From Anadara kagoshimensis (Eukaryota > Mollusca > Bivalvia > Arcoida > Arcidae): a DNA stretch of 64,000 nt. Positions 41,228 through 54,401 of the stretch are shown one piece after another. The translations under genes were made by a program, and so were the position numbers. Position 1 is the stretch's first letter. Every line of letters starts with the position of its first letter. The stretch covers positions 60,906,866-60,970,865 of the forward strand of contig CM037871.1 of NCBI GenBank assembly GCA_021292105.1, given 5' to 3'. The notes beneath the pieces are model-generated. The model worked only from the letters and a program-made list of their open reading frames with translations, was not told the DNA's origin and did no database searches.

Positions 41228-44225
41228 GTGTCTGTGTACCACCACCACCATCACAACAACAAAAACAACGACACCAACAATATAAAATACCATTACCACA
41301 CCACCACCACCACGACGACCACCACCACCACAAACAACATAGTGACAATACAATAACCACCACCACCAAAATACAGTAGTCACAACACATAACAACCACC
41401 ACCACAAACAACATAGTGACAATACAATAACCACCACCACCACATTACAGTAGTCACAACACATGACCACTAACCACAAACAACATAGTGACAATACAAT
41501 AACCGCCACCACCAAAATACAGTAGTCACAACACATGACAACCACCACCACAAACAACATAGTGACAATACAATAACCACCACCACCACCACATTACAGT
41601 AGTCACAACACATGACCACTACCACCACAAACAACATAGTGACAATACAATAACCGCCACCACCAAAATACAGTAGTCACAACACATGACAACCACCACC
41701 ACAAACAACATAGTGACAATACAATAACCACCACCACCACATTACAGTAGTCACAACACATGACCACTACCACCACAAACAACATAGTGACAATACAATA
41801 ACCACCACCACCAAAATACAGTAGTCACAACACATGACAACACCACCACAAACAACATAGTGACAATACAATAACCGCCACCACCACATTACAGTAGTCA
41901 CAACACATGACCACTACCACCACAAACAACATAGTGACAATACAATAACCGCCACCACCAAAATACAGTAGTCACAACACATGACCACCACCACAAACAA
42001 CATAGTGACAATACAATAACCGCCACCACCAAAATACAGTAGTCACAACACATAACAACCACCACCACAAACAACATAGTGACAATACAATAACCGCCAC
42101 CACCACATTACAGTAGTCACAACACATAACAACCACCACCACAAACAACATAGTGACAATACAATAACCACCACCACCAAATTACAGTAGTCACAACACA
42201 TGACCCTACCACCACAAACAACATAGTGACAATACAATAACCACCACCACCAAATTACAGTAGTCACAACACATGACCACTACCACCACAAACAACATAG
42301 TGACAATACAATAACCACCACCACCAAATTACAGTAGTCACAACACATGACAACCACCACCACAAACAACATAGTGACAATACAATAACCACCACCAAAA
42401 TACAGTAGTCACAACACATAACAACCACCACCACAAACAACATAGTGACAATACAATAACCGCCACCACCAAAATACAGTAGTCACAACACATGATAACC
42501 ACCACCACAAACAACATAGTGACAATACAATAACCGCCACCACCAAAATACAGTAGTCACAACACATGATAACCACCACCACAAACAACATAGTGACAAT
42601 ACAATAACCACCACCACCAAAATACAGTAGTCACAACACATGACCACTACCACCACAAACAACATAGTGACAATACAATAACCACCACCACCAAATTACA
42701 GTAGTCACAACACATGACCACTACCACCACAAACAACATAGTGACAATACAATAACCACCACCACCAAATTACAGTAGTCACAACACATGACAACCACCA
42801 CCACAAACAACATAGTGACAATACAATAACCACCACCACCAAATTACAGTAGTCACAACACATGACAACCACCACCACAAACAACATAGTGACAATACAA
42901 TAACCACCACCACCAAAATACAGTAGTCACAACACATGACCACTACCACCACAAACAACATAGTGACAATACAATAACCGCCACCACCAAAATACAGTAG
43001 TCACAACACATAACAACCACCACCACAAACAACATAGTGACAATACAATAACCGCCACCACCACATTACAGTAGTCACAACACATAACAACCACCACCAC
43101 AAACAACATAGTGACAATACAATAACCACCACCACCACATTACAGTAGTCACAACACATGACCACTACCACCACAAACAACATAGTGACAATACAATAAC
43201 CGCCACCACCAAAATACAGTAGTCACAACACATGACAACCACCACCACAAACAACATAGTGACACTACAATAACCACCACCACCAAAATACAGTAGTCAC
43301 AACACATGACAACCACCACCACAAACAACATAGTGACAATACAATAACCACCACCACCAAATTACAGTAGTCACAACACATGACCACTACCACCACAAAC
43401 AACATAGTGACAATACAATAACCACCACCACCACCAAAATACAGTAGTCACAACACATAACAACCACCACAAACAACATAGTGACAATACAATAACCACC
43501 ACCACCAAATTACAATAGTCACAACACATGACCACTACCACCACAAACAACATAGTGACAATACAATAACCGCCACCACCAAAATACAGTAGTCACAACA
43601 CATGACCACTACCACCACAAACAACATAGTGACAACACAATAACCGCCACCACCAAAATACAGTAGTCACAACACATGACAACCACCACCACAACAACAT
43701 AGTGACAATACAATAACCATCACCACCAAATTACTGTAGCACAACACATGACAACCACCACCACAAACAACATAGTGACAATACAATAACCACCACCACC
43801 AAATTACAGTAGTCACAACACATGACCACTACCACCACAAACAACATAGTGACAATACAATAACCACCACCACCAAATTACAGTAGTCACAACACATAAC
43901 CACTACCACCACAAACAACATAGTGACAATACAATAACCACCACCACCAAAAGTAGTCACAACACATAACAACCACCACCACAAACAACATAGTGACAAT
44001 ACAATAACCACCACCACCAAATTACAGTAGTCACAACACATGACCACTACCACCACAAACAACATAGTGACAATACAATAACCGCCACCACCAAAATACA
44101 GTAGTCACAACACATGACCACTACCACCACAAACAACATAGTGACAATACAATAACCACCACCACCATCACCACCAAAATACAGTAGTCACAACCACCAC
44201 TACCGCCACCAACAACAATACGGCC
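41228..44225. repeat. Minisatellite, 74-bp unit, about 39 copies, with (CCA)n core
   Basis: The unit contains CCACCACCACAAACAACATA, GTGACAATACAATAACC, (ACC)n and ACAGTAGTCACAACACATGA. The (CCA)n and (C/A)AAATTAC sites vary between units. The left edge (41228-41335) is simpler CCA/ACA-rich DNA, perhaps the seed. Numerous minus-strand open frames (MLFVVVVVMCCDYC...) arise from the repeat and are not genes. Confidence 0.95.
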
Positions 44226-44744
44226 ACCACCACCGCCGTCATGTTGACCCAAAGCACTCCGGTTGCTGTTGTTTTGGTTGTGTTTCAAGTTAACTGCTTC
44301 AGTCAGCTAAAGCCAGATTATCATCACGATTCGTTTCCAGTTGTTTTGGGTCTTTTCTGGTTCCTCATGGTAGTCATCTTCGACAATAACTCTCCATTCT
44401 TTCTTAAGGTGCCCAATGTTTCTTCATTTTCTAACTCCAAAACCGATGCAATTATGCTACGGTTTTTAATGCTCTAACGTTATCTAGGAGACCGAAACAA
44501 GACTGATCAATCCATTCTATTAATTTATCCGGAATGGTACATTTTTAACGAACAAAGCCATAATTTAGGTAATTTTTAATAAGCGATGTTATAATGTTAG
44601 TACATTTTAACATCCGTTTTACGTAATACATATACATCGAAAACGGACAAATCTTTGGAATTGGTCAGCCTGCCTACAATCTGACAATGCCTTTGTTTGA
44701 TACGTTCGGTTGTCACATCATGTTCAATATTGACACCAGAGGAA
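44226..44744. other. Spacer between arrays
   Basis: A 78-codon open frame (44241-44477) has no recognisable similarity. Otherwise non-coding. Confidence 0.4.
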
Positions 44745-46275
44745 ACATATATTATTATCTATACTGGGTCCTAGTTGTCACACATCTTACACATATTTTA
44801 TTATCTATACTGGGTCCTAGTTGGCACACATCTTACACATATTTTATTATCTATACTGGGTCCTAGTTGTCACACATCTTACACATATTTTATTATCTAT
44901 ACTGGGTCCTAGTTGTCACACATCTTACACATATTTTATTATCTATACTGGGTCCTAGTTGGCACACATCTTACACATATTTTATTATCTATACTGGGTC
45001 CTAGTTGGCACACATCTTACACATATATTATTATCTATACTGGGTCCTAGTTGGCACACATCTTACACATATATTATTATCTATACTGGGTCCTAGTTGG
45101 CACACATCTTACACATATATTATTATCTATACTGGGTCCTAGTTGGCACACATCTTACACATATATTATTATCTATACTGGGTCCTAGTTGGCACACATC
45201 TTACACATATTTTATTATCTATACTGGGTCCTAGTTGTCACACATCTTACACATATTTTATTATCTATACTGGGTCCTAGTTGGCACACATCTTACACAT
45301 ATATTATTATCTATACTGGGTCCTAGTTGGCACACATCTTACACATATTTTATTATCTATACTGGGTCCTAGTTGGCACACATCTTACACATATATTATT
45401 ATCTATACTGGGTCCTAGTTGGCACACATCTTACACATATATTATTATCTATACTGGGTCCTAGTTGGCACACATCTTACACATATTTTATTATCTATAC
45501 TGGGTCCTAGTTGGCACACATCTTACACATATATTATTATCTATACTAGGTCCTAGTTGGCACACATCTTACACATATATTATTATCTATACTGGTCCTA
45601 GTTGGCACACATCTTACACATATTTTATTATCTATACTGGGTCCTAGTTGGCACACATCTTACACATATATTATTATCTATACTGGGTCCTAGTTGTCAC
45701 ACATCTTACACATATTTTATTATCTATACTGGGTCCTAGTTGGCACACATCTTACACATATTTTATTATCTATACTGGGTCCTAGTTGGCACACATCTTA
45801 CACATATATTATTATCTATACTGGGTCCTAGTTGGCACACATCTTACACATATATTATTATCTATACTGGGTCCTAGTTGGCACACATCTTACACATATT
45901 TTATTATCTATACTGGGTCCTAGTTGGCACACATCTTACACATATTTTATTATCTATACTGGGTCCTAGTTGACACACATCTTACACATATATTATTATC
46001 TATACTGGGTCCTAGTTGGCACACATCTTACACATATATTATTATCTATACTGGGTCCTAGTTGGCACACATCTTACACATATTTTATTATCTATACTGG
46101 GTCCTAGTTGGCACACATCTTACACATATATTAGTATCTGTACTGGGTCCTAGTTGACACACATCTTACACATATATTAGTATCTATACTAGGTCCTAGT
46201 TGGCACACATCTTACACATATTTTATTATCTATACTGGGTCCTAGTTGGCACACATCTTACACATATATTATTAA
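44745..46275. repeat. Minisatellite, 46-bp unit, about 33 copies
   Basis: The unit is TATTATCTATACTGGGTCCT, AGTTGGCACACATCTTACAC and ATATTT/ATATAT. The alternation of TTTTATTA and TATTATTA variants, and TTGG/TTGT, is in blocks. Confidence 0.95.
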
Positions 46276-46725
46276 TATTTGAGCTGCTCCAGCGCCGTTA
46301 GCTTTGGTAAATCAATAACAGTAATTAATCAGCGGCGCTCGATACGGCCAATTAAAAAATCACCCTAGCTATGTATCGAAACGATAGAGACATAAGATGA
46401 TTTTTATATTGAACGGATCAAGCGCCTACAGATGTAATTAATTATGAATATGTAAGATAAGCGATATTTGAATACAAATACTAAATTTTAAAATTATATT
46501 GTTTAACGCTGGATTCATTTATTACTGAATGGCTTTATTGCAAAAAGAAAAAAAACCGTACAATTCACTGAAGGAAATTACAGCTGGGCTTTTTACGACT
46601 GGACTCACCATGGTGCGTTTTATAAAGAAAAGCATGAAGGAATATGGAAATGTTATAACTATCCACTTAACATCTGTCCCGCCTCGATATAAGTGAAAGA
46701 AATCTTAACTAGGACGTAAAACACC
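46276..46725. other. Non-coding, possible retroelement 5' remnant
   Basis: No clear coding content. It precedes the reverse transcriptase fragment and may be part of the same degenerate element. Confidence 0.3.
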
Positions 46726-46727
46726 AC

Positions 46728-49136
46728 ATTCCACTGTTAACCTCTGACGTAGGTAAACTATTACAGAGAATCATCGGTAATCTGAGAAAGTTATTACCTG
46801 AAAGTCATGAAGTCATAGAAGAATGGACAAAAAGTTTAGATACAAGTATGTGTAGTCAGATGGTTTCAATTCGATAAAGTTGCCTCCAAGAGACTGCTTC
46901 ACACGATAAAGCTGCCTTCAAGAGACTGCTTCACACGATAAAGTTGCCCCCAAGAGACTGCTTCACACGATAAAGTTGCCTCCAAGAGACTGCTTCACAC
47001 GATAAAGTTGCCTCCAAGAGACTGCTTCACACGATAAAGTTGTCTCCAAGAGACTGCTTCACACGATAAAGTTGTCTCCAAGAGACTGCTTCACACGATA
47101 AAGTTGCCTCCAAGAGACTGCTTCACACGATAAAGTTGCCTCCAAGAGACTGCTTCACACGATAAAGTTGTCTCCAAGAGACTGCTTCACACGATAAAGT
47201 TGCCTCCAAGAGACTGCTTCACACGATAAACTTGCCTCCAAGAGACTGCTTCACACGATAAAGTTGTCTCCAAGAGACTGCTTCACACGATAAAGTTGTC
47301 TCCAAGAGACTGCTTTGCCTCCAAGAGACTGCTTCATACGATAAAGTTGTCTCCAAGAGACTGCTTCACACGATAAAGTTGCCTCCAAGAGACTGCTTCA
47401 CACGATAAAGTTGCCTCCAAGAGACTGCTTCACACGATAAAGTTGTCTCCAAGAGACTGCTTCACACGATAAAGTTGCCTCAAAGAGACTGCTTCACACG
47501 ATAAAGTTGCCTCCAATAGACTGCTTCACACGATAAAGTTGCCTCCAAGAGACTGCTTCACACGATAAAGTTGTCTCCAAGAGACTGCTTCACACGATAA
47601 AGTTGCCCCCAAGAGACTGCTTCACACGATAAAGTTGCCTCCAAGAGACTGCTTCACACGATAAAGTTGCCTCCAAGAGACTGCTTCACACGATAAAGAT
47701 GTCTCCAAGAGACTGCTTCACACGATAAAGTTGCCTCCAAGAGACTGCTTCACACGATAAAGTTGTCTCCAAGAGACTGCTTCACACGATAAAGTTGCCT
47801 CCAAGAGACTGCTTCACACGATAAAGTTGCCTCCAAGAGACTGCTTCACACGATAAAGTTGCCTCCAAGAGACTGCTTCACACGAAAAAGTTGTCTCCAA
47901 GAGACTGCTTCACACGATAAAGTTGCCTCCAAGAGACTGCTTCACACGATAAAGTTGTCTCCAAGAGACTGCTTCACACGATAAAGTTGCCTCCAAGAGA
48001 CTGCTTCACACGATAAAGTTGCCTCCAAGAGACTGCTTCACACGATAAAGTTGTCTCCAAGAGACTGCTTCACACGATAAAGTTGTCTCCAAGAGACTGC
48101 TTCACACGATAAAGTTGTCTCCAAGAGACTGCTTCACACGATAAAGCTGCCTCCAAGAGACTGCTTCACACGATAAAGTTGTCTCCAAGAGACTGCTTCA
48201 CACGATAAAGTTGCCTCCAAGAGACTGCTTCACACGATAAAGTTGCCTCCAAGAGACTGCTTCACACGATAAAGTTGTCTCCAAGAGACTGCTTCACACG
48301 ATAAAGTTGTCTCCAAGAGACTGCTTCACACGATAAAGTTGCCTCCAAGAGACTGCTTCACACGATAAAGTTGCCTCCAAGAGACTGCTTCACACGATAA
48401 AGTTGTCTCCAAGAGACTGCTTCACACGATAAATCGGCGTCGTATTGTTGGTGTAATTTATACTGAACCAATAACATAACATGGTGCATACTCCAAGATC
48501 AAATACATTACCAGTGGATTTCAACAAGGAAGTGTTCTGGGTCCAATTCTATTATTAATATACGTTGTAAATTATCATGATCTCCCGGAATTAGCAAGTG
48601 ACAACGCTAATCTATTTGCATACAAAATCTATAGATTGAATTAATAAAATAAAATATAAAAAAAACCTGGCTTGTTGTCAATCTCACTTAGATATATGCA
48701 TATTGGCAAAGATTACTGTAGTTGATGTAATTAAACGAGAAGAAATGCTAACATCTACCACTACGGAGACTTTGTAAAACGAAGTAGGCTGCTTGCAAAT
48801 AAATTGTTGACTTAGGGATATTGCAAGCCTAGGCTTATCAAGGCCCTCAAAAAGTTTTATGGCCGTCATCACAGTATTGTTGATAAGTTTGATGGCTCTG
48901 TGTCCAGGATTGCCCTGGATATATTTGACGTCTCATAGTTCCATGTTCCTTTCACACAATTTTGATTACACACGTGGCGGGTGTAGCTAGCTAAACAGGA
49001 GGTGCTTACCCTTCCGGAGCACCCGGCCTCACTTCCCTGGTGGAAGTCTACGTGTCTAACCTAACTTGTCAGTTCCAAAGTTTTTACTTTGCTTCTGGAT
49101 TGTGATTCGGACATGGATTAGTATGTTTGTTTTTGA
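46728..49136 (+). mobile_element. Degenerate retroelement (RT) split by a minisatellite
   Basis: The pieces are in order. 46728-46850 reads LTSDVGKLLQRIIGN, matching the LTSxxGKLLERII block before RT motif A. 46870-48433 is the 32-bp array, whose first unit reads FDKVASKRLLHTIK, as at motif A. 48510-48640 reads SGFQQGSVLGPILLLIYV, the RT 'SGxPQGSVLGP' motif, followed by FAYKIY where FADD is expected. 48820-48938 reads ALKKFYGRHHSIVDKF to the stop at 48936. A 3' tail follows (GCTTACCCTTCCGGAGCACC, then TTTTTACTTTGCTTCTGG). It is dead: catalytic aspartates are lost and stops are present. The clade is uncertain, and the 48820-48938 piece is assigned by pattern only. Confidence 0.7.
46872..48433 (+). 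repeat. Minisatellite, 32-bp unit, about 49 copies
   Basis: The unit is GATAAAGTTGCCTCCAAGAG followed by ACTGCTTCACAC. The main variants are GCC/GTC, and one unit near 47310 is fused or truncated. Translated in its first copy, the unit is part of a reverse transcriptase. Because 32 is not a multiple of three, the array as a whole has no open frame. Confidence 0.96.
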
Positions 49137-49526
49137 TCTATACCGTCATTAATAATCAAGGAACAACAATATGGTCAGCTACAACATGACTGGAAAAGAT
49201 AACGATTACGACGGAAAAGACTTGGGGTTACTTAGGATTAAAGTAGACAGTTCGGTTGTTATATCCCAAAGTAAAGAGTAATTTAGAACATTCACCTACA
49301 TCGAAAAAATATGTTTACAACACCCCATAAGTTACTAGCTGTATATCCATTATCTAGAGTATTAATCTTGTGTATGTGATCAATGGTCACCAACTGTAAA
49401 GTTCTAAAGAAAGATATAGATGTAGTTATAATAATTGAAAATTTGAACGTCGGACCACCAGACCATCAATACAATAAGCACTCACAAATGTAGTAAATGT
49501 ATCTAGTATAAGCTAAATCAAAAGTA

Positions 49527-49665
49527 AGTTACCCTTCCGGGGTACCCGGCCTCACTTCTCGGATGGAAGTTCACGTGTGTTAACCTAACTTGTCAGTTTT
49601 AAAGTTTTTCTTTGCTTCTGGATTGTGATAAGGACATGGATTAGAATGTTTGTTTTTGATTAAAT
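49527..49665 (+). mobile_element. Second copy of the retroelement 3' tail
   Basis: ACCCTTCCGGGGTACCCGGC and TAACCTAACTTGTCAG followed by TTTTCTTTGCTTCTGGATTG repeat the tail at 49008-49136. No RT piece accompanies it. Confidence 0.75.
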
Positions 49666-49770
49666 GATTTTTGGCACAAAAATTCACAGAAATAGACGGA
49701 ACAAGAATGTAGCACATATACGATGTAAAACCGTTGTGTTGTCCATATTTTTATGTGCTTTAACAGACAG

Positions 49771-51417
49771 TAAAGCCCCATTTATACGGCGAGAATTGCA
49801 TACCTAAGTATTTTTACTCATATGTAAATTTACTCATGTAAGCAAAAGTATATTTTGCTTTGCGTTCATACATAATTTATGTACCATAAGTAAATTCTAA
49901 GTTTACAACCAATTTTGGATAATTTTAATTCTGAACATTGAACAGTTTAGACTTGATTATCAGATAAGAACGTTTCCTTATTATTTAAGCACTGATTTGA
50001 TACTGGGCTATTATAATTGTCATGTGCTACTTTTGAATAAAATTATTTTATAAAAGTTCAAATGTAGCACATGGCATAATGACAAAGGAGCAGTTCTACT
50101 TGGTGATCCAGCATATCTGTCATATACCAGTTTTTGAATTTAAATTTATTTAATACTCATAAAAAACATTAAAAATGTTATATGACATATCCTTTAAAGA
50201 CTTGTTTTCTCAAGCCTAAAAAGTATACAAACAAAAGCTTACATCAGTGCAGAGCACATTTATATACCGTGTAGTTAGGGTAGAGCGACACTGGTTGCTT
50301 GAAATGTCCATTGTGATGTTTGCAAAAAAGGATTGATGTCCATGTCGTGTTTGCTTCTTCTGTAAAAAGAAACTTGTGTTGTTCCTCATAACATATATCA
50401 GATATTTAGATTAACTCATGTATCCTAAAACCCAGTCTAGACCCCAAAATGTTTACACATCTTAGCTATTTATTACATTAAAACTTCTTTTTTAACTGAG
50501 CTGGACCCCTAACTCAAATTAATTAGGCTTCATCCCTGTATATGAAGCTGCAAATTAATTCTTTAGGGATCGGTCGAATTTTTTTTATTGAACTTTATAG
50601 TGAAAATTATTTCAGTGATGTTGAAGATGATGATGCTTGTAAAATTTGTTCTCCCAAAACACTTAGGGACGACATGGCATCATTCTTTCATGGACAATTC
50701 ATTGTCAAATTTGTTAAAGTAAATTTCCTTTACATTCTGTGGTTGGCTTTTGTTGCTCAAGCACTTTCTCTTTGAAAACTAGTAAAACGTCAAATTTTGG
50801 TGACAGTTTGTCAATTGTTTTTGTGCTTTTGTCAAATAAAGCTATTTCAATTACAACTTTTGATCTTTATTGGATAATTATTACAAATCAATGAGGGCAG
50901 TGATGGTTAATAGTGGTTGGCTTCTTTAACTGCTATGAGTTAGATCCCCGATTGTAACATCAAATGTGGTGATTGGGTTTCCCTTACAATTGGCACCTGT
51001 TGGTTAGCTTGATGTTAATACAATGGGATGTATGTAATGTTAATCTGTGACATTGTATATCAGTGGACAACACTATTAGACAATTTTTTTCTGGTACAAG
51101 GCAGATTACAAACACCCATATCACTCCTGCACAACACGATAAATAACCCGGCATAAGTCCATGTGTTTAAAATTATGTGAGTAAATATTACTGTGCGTTC
51201 ATACGACACTGTAGCAAAATTTACATACCTAAGTATAAAATACTCACATACTATAGCAAATTTGCACTTGGTCCCTACTAGGTGCAAATTTACTTACATG
51301 AGTAAAATTTGCATATATGCAAGGTTGTTCATACGACACAATTTGCATATGTGAGTAAATTTACATATGAGTAAAAAATACTTAGGTATGCAATTCACGC
51401 CGTATAAATGGGGCTTA
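49771..51417. mobile_element. DNA transposon-like element with long TIRs, ~1.65 kb
   Basis: The left end TAAAGCCCCATTTATACGGC and following ATTGCATACCTAAGTATTTT are the inverted complement of the right end (AAAATACTTAGGTATGCAAT, GCCGTATAAATGGGGCTTA) for at least 65 bp. Flanks AGACAG and AGACAA may be the target duplication. No transposase is encoded: open frames inside are short and unrelated. A nested palindrome (51190-51340, centred on GCACTTGGTCCCTACTAGGT) repeats the terminal sequence. Confidence 0.8.
50011..50081. repeat. Foldback element, related to 1473-1600
   Basis: CATGTGCTACTTTTGAATAA and TTCAAATGTAGCACATG form a hairpin. It is nested in the 1.65-kb element. Confidence 0.6.
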
Positions 51418-51945
51418 AGACAACACTGAATCGTTAAATGAACATCTGTTCCTCCAGACAGATCATACGCAGTGTTCAATTTAAAAGGGGCCCTTGTGCC
51501 GTTGGTCCCCAAATAATTTTGGATTTTGTCCCTCAAAAATACTATCTGTAGGTCAACATAGCCCATCTATTAAGCCCGAGTAAATCCAAATACCTCTTTC
51601 TCATTTAATTTGTGTCCGACTGATCTTGTCAAATAAAATGTGCATTAAGTTTTGTTGACTTCATTTTTGAAAAGATGGCCCCTGTTTTTCCAAGGCCTAG
51701 GCCAGGAGGACCACACCAACTACATTTCTTGATGCCATGTGCAACTTTTGAATTTGTTTCAGCACATGACAGAATGTAATCGTCAAATGGATATATATAT
51801 TCAAATTCTTCTTAGTATTGTATCGAAAAACGAAAAATAATGTACAATGTATATAATCAATTAGTATACAAAACATAGTTCTTTTTTATCATTGGCCGCA
51901 ATGGTTTCCTAGGGGATGATCACAAGGCACTGAAAATGAAATGAA

Positions 51946-52128
51946 TACAGTCAAACCTGTCTATAAAGGCAACCCTAGGGAACCAGTAAAAGTGGTCTTT
52001 ATGGGCAGGTGGCCCTTATATAGAGGTTTAAACTATATGGATAAAGAGGAAATGGGATAAAATTTTACTGGCCTTTAGAAGCTGGTGGCTCTTATACAGA
52101 GGTGGCCTCAAAGGCAGGTTCTACTGTA
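51946..52128. mobile_element. MITE flanked by TA
   Basis: Left TACAGTCAAACCTGTCTATA, right GGCAGGTTCTACTGTA: inverted ends CAGT(C/A)(A/G)AACCTG with a TA on each side, as for Tc1/mariner-type insertions. The interior resembles itself in inverted order (AAGTGGTCTTTAT / GGTGGCTCTTATA). Confidence 0.65.
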
Positions 52129-52697
52129 CTATTTTTTTAAATTTTAAAACAAAATTACTCAAATAGACTCATGGTGTATTTATTAAAACCAATTGTATTT
52201 TTGTTTGTTTTTATTGGCCATTTCATTAACAAATAACTGAAATCCGAAAGCCGAAATGGGTAAATACAGAAAATACATTGATTTTCTGTTAGGATAACAA
52301 TAAATTAATAATTACCTCAATATGGAGCTTTTGAAAAGAACTCAGGGGCCCAATTACAGGGAAATACAATTTAAATCTACTGATTTTTATTATTAATATT
52401 ATTTTTTGTTTAGCCTCAGTGTTGCTGAAGATGATCCGTGTACACGTGTGTTAAAACAAAAGAGAAAAGCTGTTAAAATGATCTCAAAAATTCACCCATC
52501 GATTTTTCATGCCCCCGTGATCCGGAGATAATCACAAGTACCAGTTAAAATTTAGTTGATTGGTTTCACAATAAACGCATAACATAAATGAAATATTAAA
52601 AGACTTTTGAGTATAATTATGACGGGAAGTGCGGGTTATTACCGTTATTTATCGATACACTCAGAACAAATTATTGATAATGATCTAGGTAAATATA

Positions 52698-52917
52698 CAG
52701 TACAGACCTGTTGAAAGTTTAACACAAAGCTAACGAATTAGTGCCGAATCTGCAGGTCAATTCGGCCTCAGGTTAGCTATATCTCGTGAGCCGTGATATC
52801 TATCTCTTATCAGCTTTACTCCCTCTAGCTATCCATATATCGGCCTATTGGCGATCGAACATCGAGCAGGATTCCTTTTCGTTAGCTCAGTGTTAAACTT
52901 TCGACAGGTCTGTACTG
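52698..52917. mobile_element. Compact MITE (220 bp), parent type of 14829-16445
   Basis: The ends CAGTACAGACCTGTTGAAAG and CTTTCGACAGGTCTGTACTG are near-perfect inverted repeats of about 38 bp, bounded by TA on each side. The interior is unique sequence with CTAGCTATCCATATATCGG. No tandem expansion. Confidence 0.88.
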
Positions 52918-53015
52918 TAGGTATTTTTGTGCGTGTGTGGTAGTAATTATATGTACAGGTAAATCATAAAATTAAAAACCGCATCTGATTAATATTGAAT
53001 TCACGGTCTGAGTTG

Positions 53016-53034
53016 TATATATATATATATATAT
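53016..53034. repeat. (AT)n microsatellite
   Basis: About nine AT/TA dinucleotides. Confidence 0.8.
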
Positions 53035-53929
53035 GTATATATTTTGAAAAATCACAGGTTCGTTATCTATGAATTTCATTTCTCTGTAGTAAAGTGCTGT
53101 TTGATTGGAAAACAGAAATTCACAGCAGAATTACTGTTTACTCCTAGTTACAAAAAATTAGGCCGATCAACAAAGAAAACGACACATGCAGCAGAAAGAA
53201 CAACAATAAAACCAGCGATAAAACACACACTGAACGGATCCAGATACTACAGATTGACAAAACTGCTGATTATAAATACATCGAATCGAACATTTGACAT
53301 CCGATGGTTTAGTGCAAGAAGATAATATCTGGGTATTAGAATTATATAGTGAAGACATCTGAGTATAATTATGAAATATTCATGTTATGTTTATTCAGAA
53401 CAGGAATTAGACTGTAAACTAGTGTATGTGTTGTTGGGAGATTGAGACACAAATGTATCATCAACTGAAATGCAACCGATTGAATTGGTACTTTAACTCC
53501 AAGGGGTACGTATATCTTCATTTCTTTCTATATAAGTAATAAAAATCATGATTTAATTTACTGTGAATTACATTTTTCAAAACTGAAATACATTTTTCGA
53601 ATTGAATATAGAAATTGGGGAAGATTGAGATACTTTAAATATTATAAATTAATAAACATGATACTGATTATAAAACCGTTTACTTTGAGCGGACACCTTG
53701 CTTATACTTGAAAAACAAAGCGACTTGAAAACTATTTATGTAATGTATTTTAACCGTTGTGATTAAGTATAAACGACTCTCCATATCCATTTCTCTCTTT
53801 TAGGAATTTAATATAAACCCAGCATATCGCAACAAAAAATCTGTCATCAACAAATGATACCAAAATACAGGTAATTTTCTATTGGTTATTTTTGTTTTAG
53901 GAACCGTGACCAGAGAGGAAAACGGGAAC

Positions 53930-54295
53930 AACTTTAAGAAATTGAAAACCGCTTATAAGTCAACCAGGCTAACATGATTACTTCAGTCATAAAACGAAAA
54001 CAATTTAAAGAAAGTAAAACCCGCTTATAAGACGACTTGGCCAACACTGCACACATGACCACGAGAAGCTCAAAGAAAGCGAAAATCACTTATAAGACGA
54101 CCAGGACAACAGTACACACATGACCACTTTTGCGGTAAAACGGTTTAAAGAAAGTAAAACCCGCTTATAAGACGAGTTGGCCAACACTGCATACATAATC
54201 ACTTCTGTGAAAAAAACCTATGGTTAAAAGAAAGTAAAAACCGCTTATAAGTCGACCAGGAAAGCAGTACACACATAATCACTTCTACAAGTATT
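53930..54295. repeat. Degenerate tandem repeat, ~65-bp unit, 5 copies
   Basis: Each unit has AAAGAAAGTAAAACCCGCTT, ATAAG(A/T)CGAC, a CCA(A/G)CA-type stretch and CACACATGACCACTT or variants. It lies directly upstream of the GT61 gene. Confidence 0.8.
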
Positions 54296-54401
54296 GTGAA
54301 AATACAAGGAAGACAATTAGCCTGGGCAAAACTCGAACGGACTATAACCTTCCGTACATGGAAAAAGATATGTATGTGATAGACCAAGGAGAGAAACTTT
54401 C

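Noticed and set aside
41195..44065. Many minus-strand open frames reading MLFVVVVVMCCDYC...
   Set aside because: They come from the 74-bp array in repeating frames; no gene structure and no similarity.
46755..46846. An isolated cellular exon with donor GTATGT (KLLQRIIGNLRKLLPESHE...)
   Set aside because: The upstream in-frame LTSDVGK and the downstream FDKV and SGFQQGSVLGP blocks make it part of a reverse transcriptase remnant.
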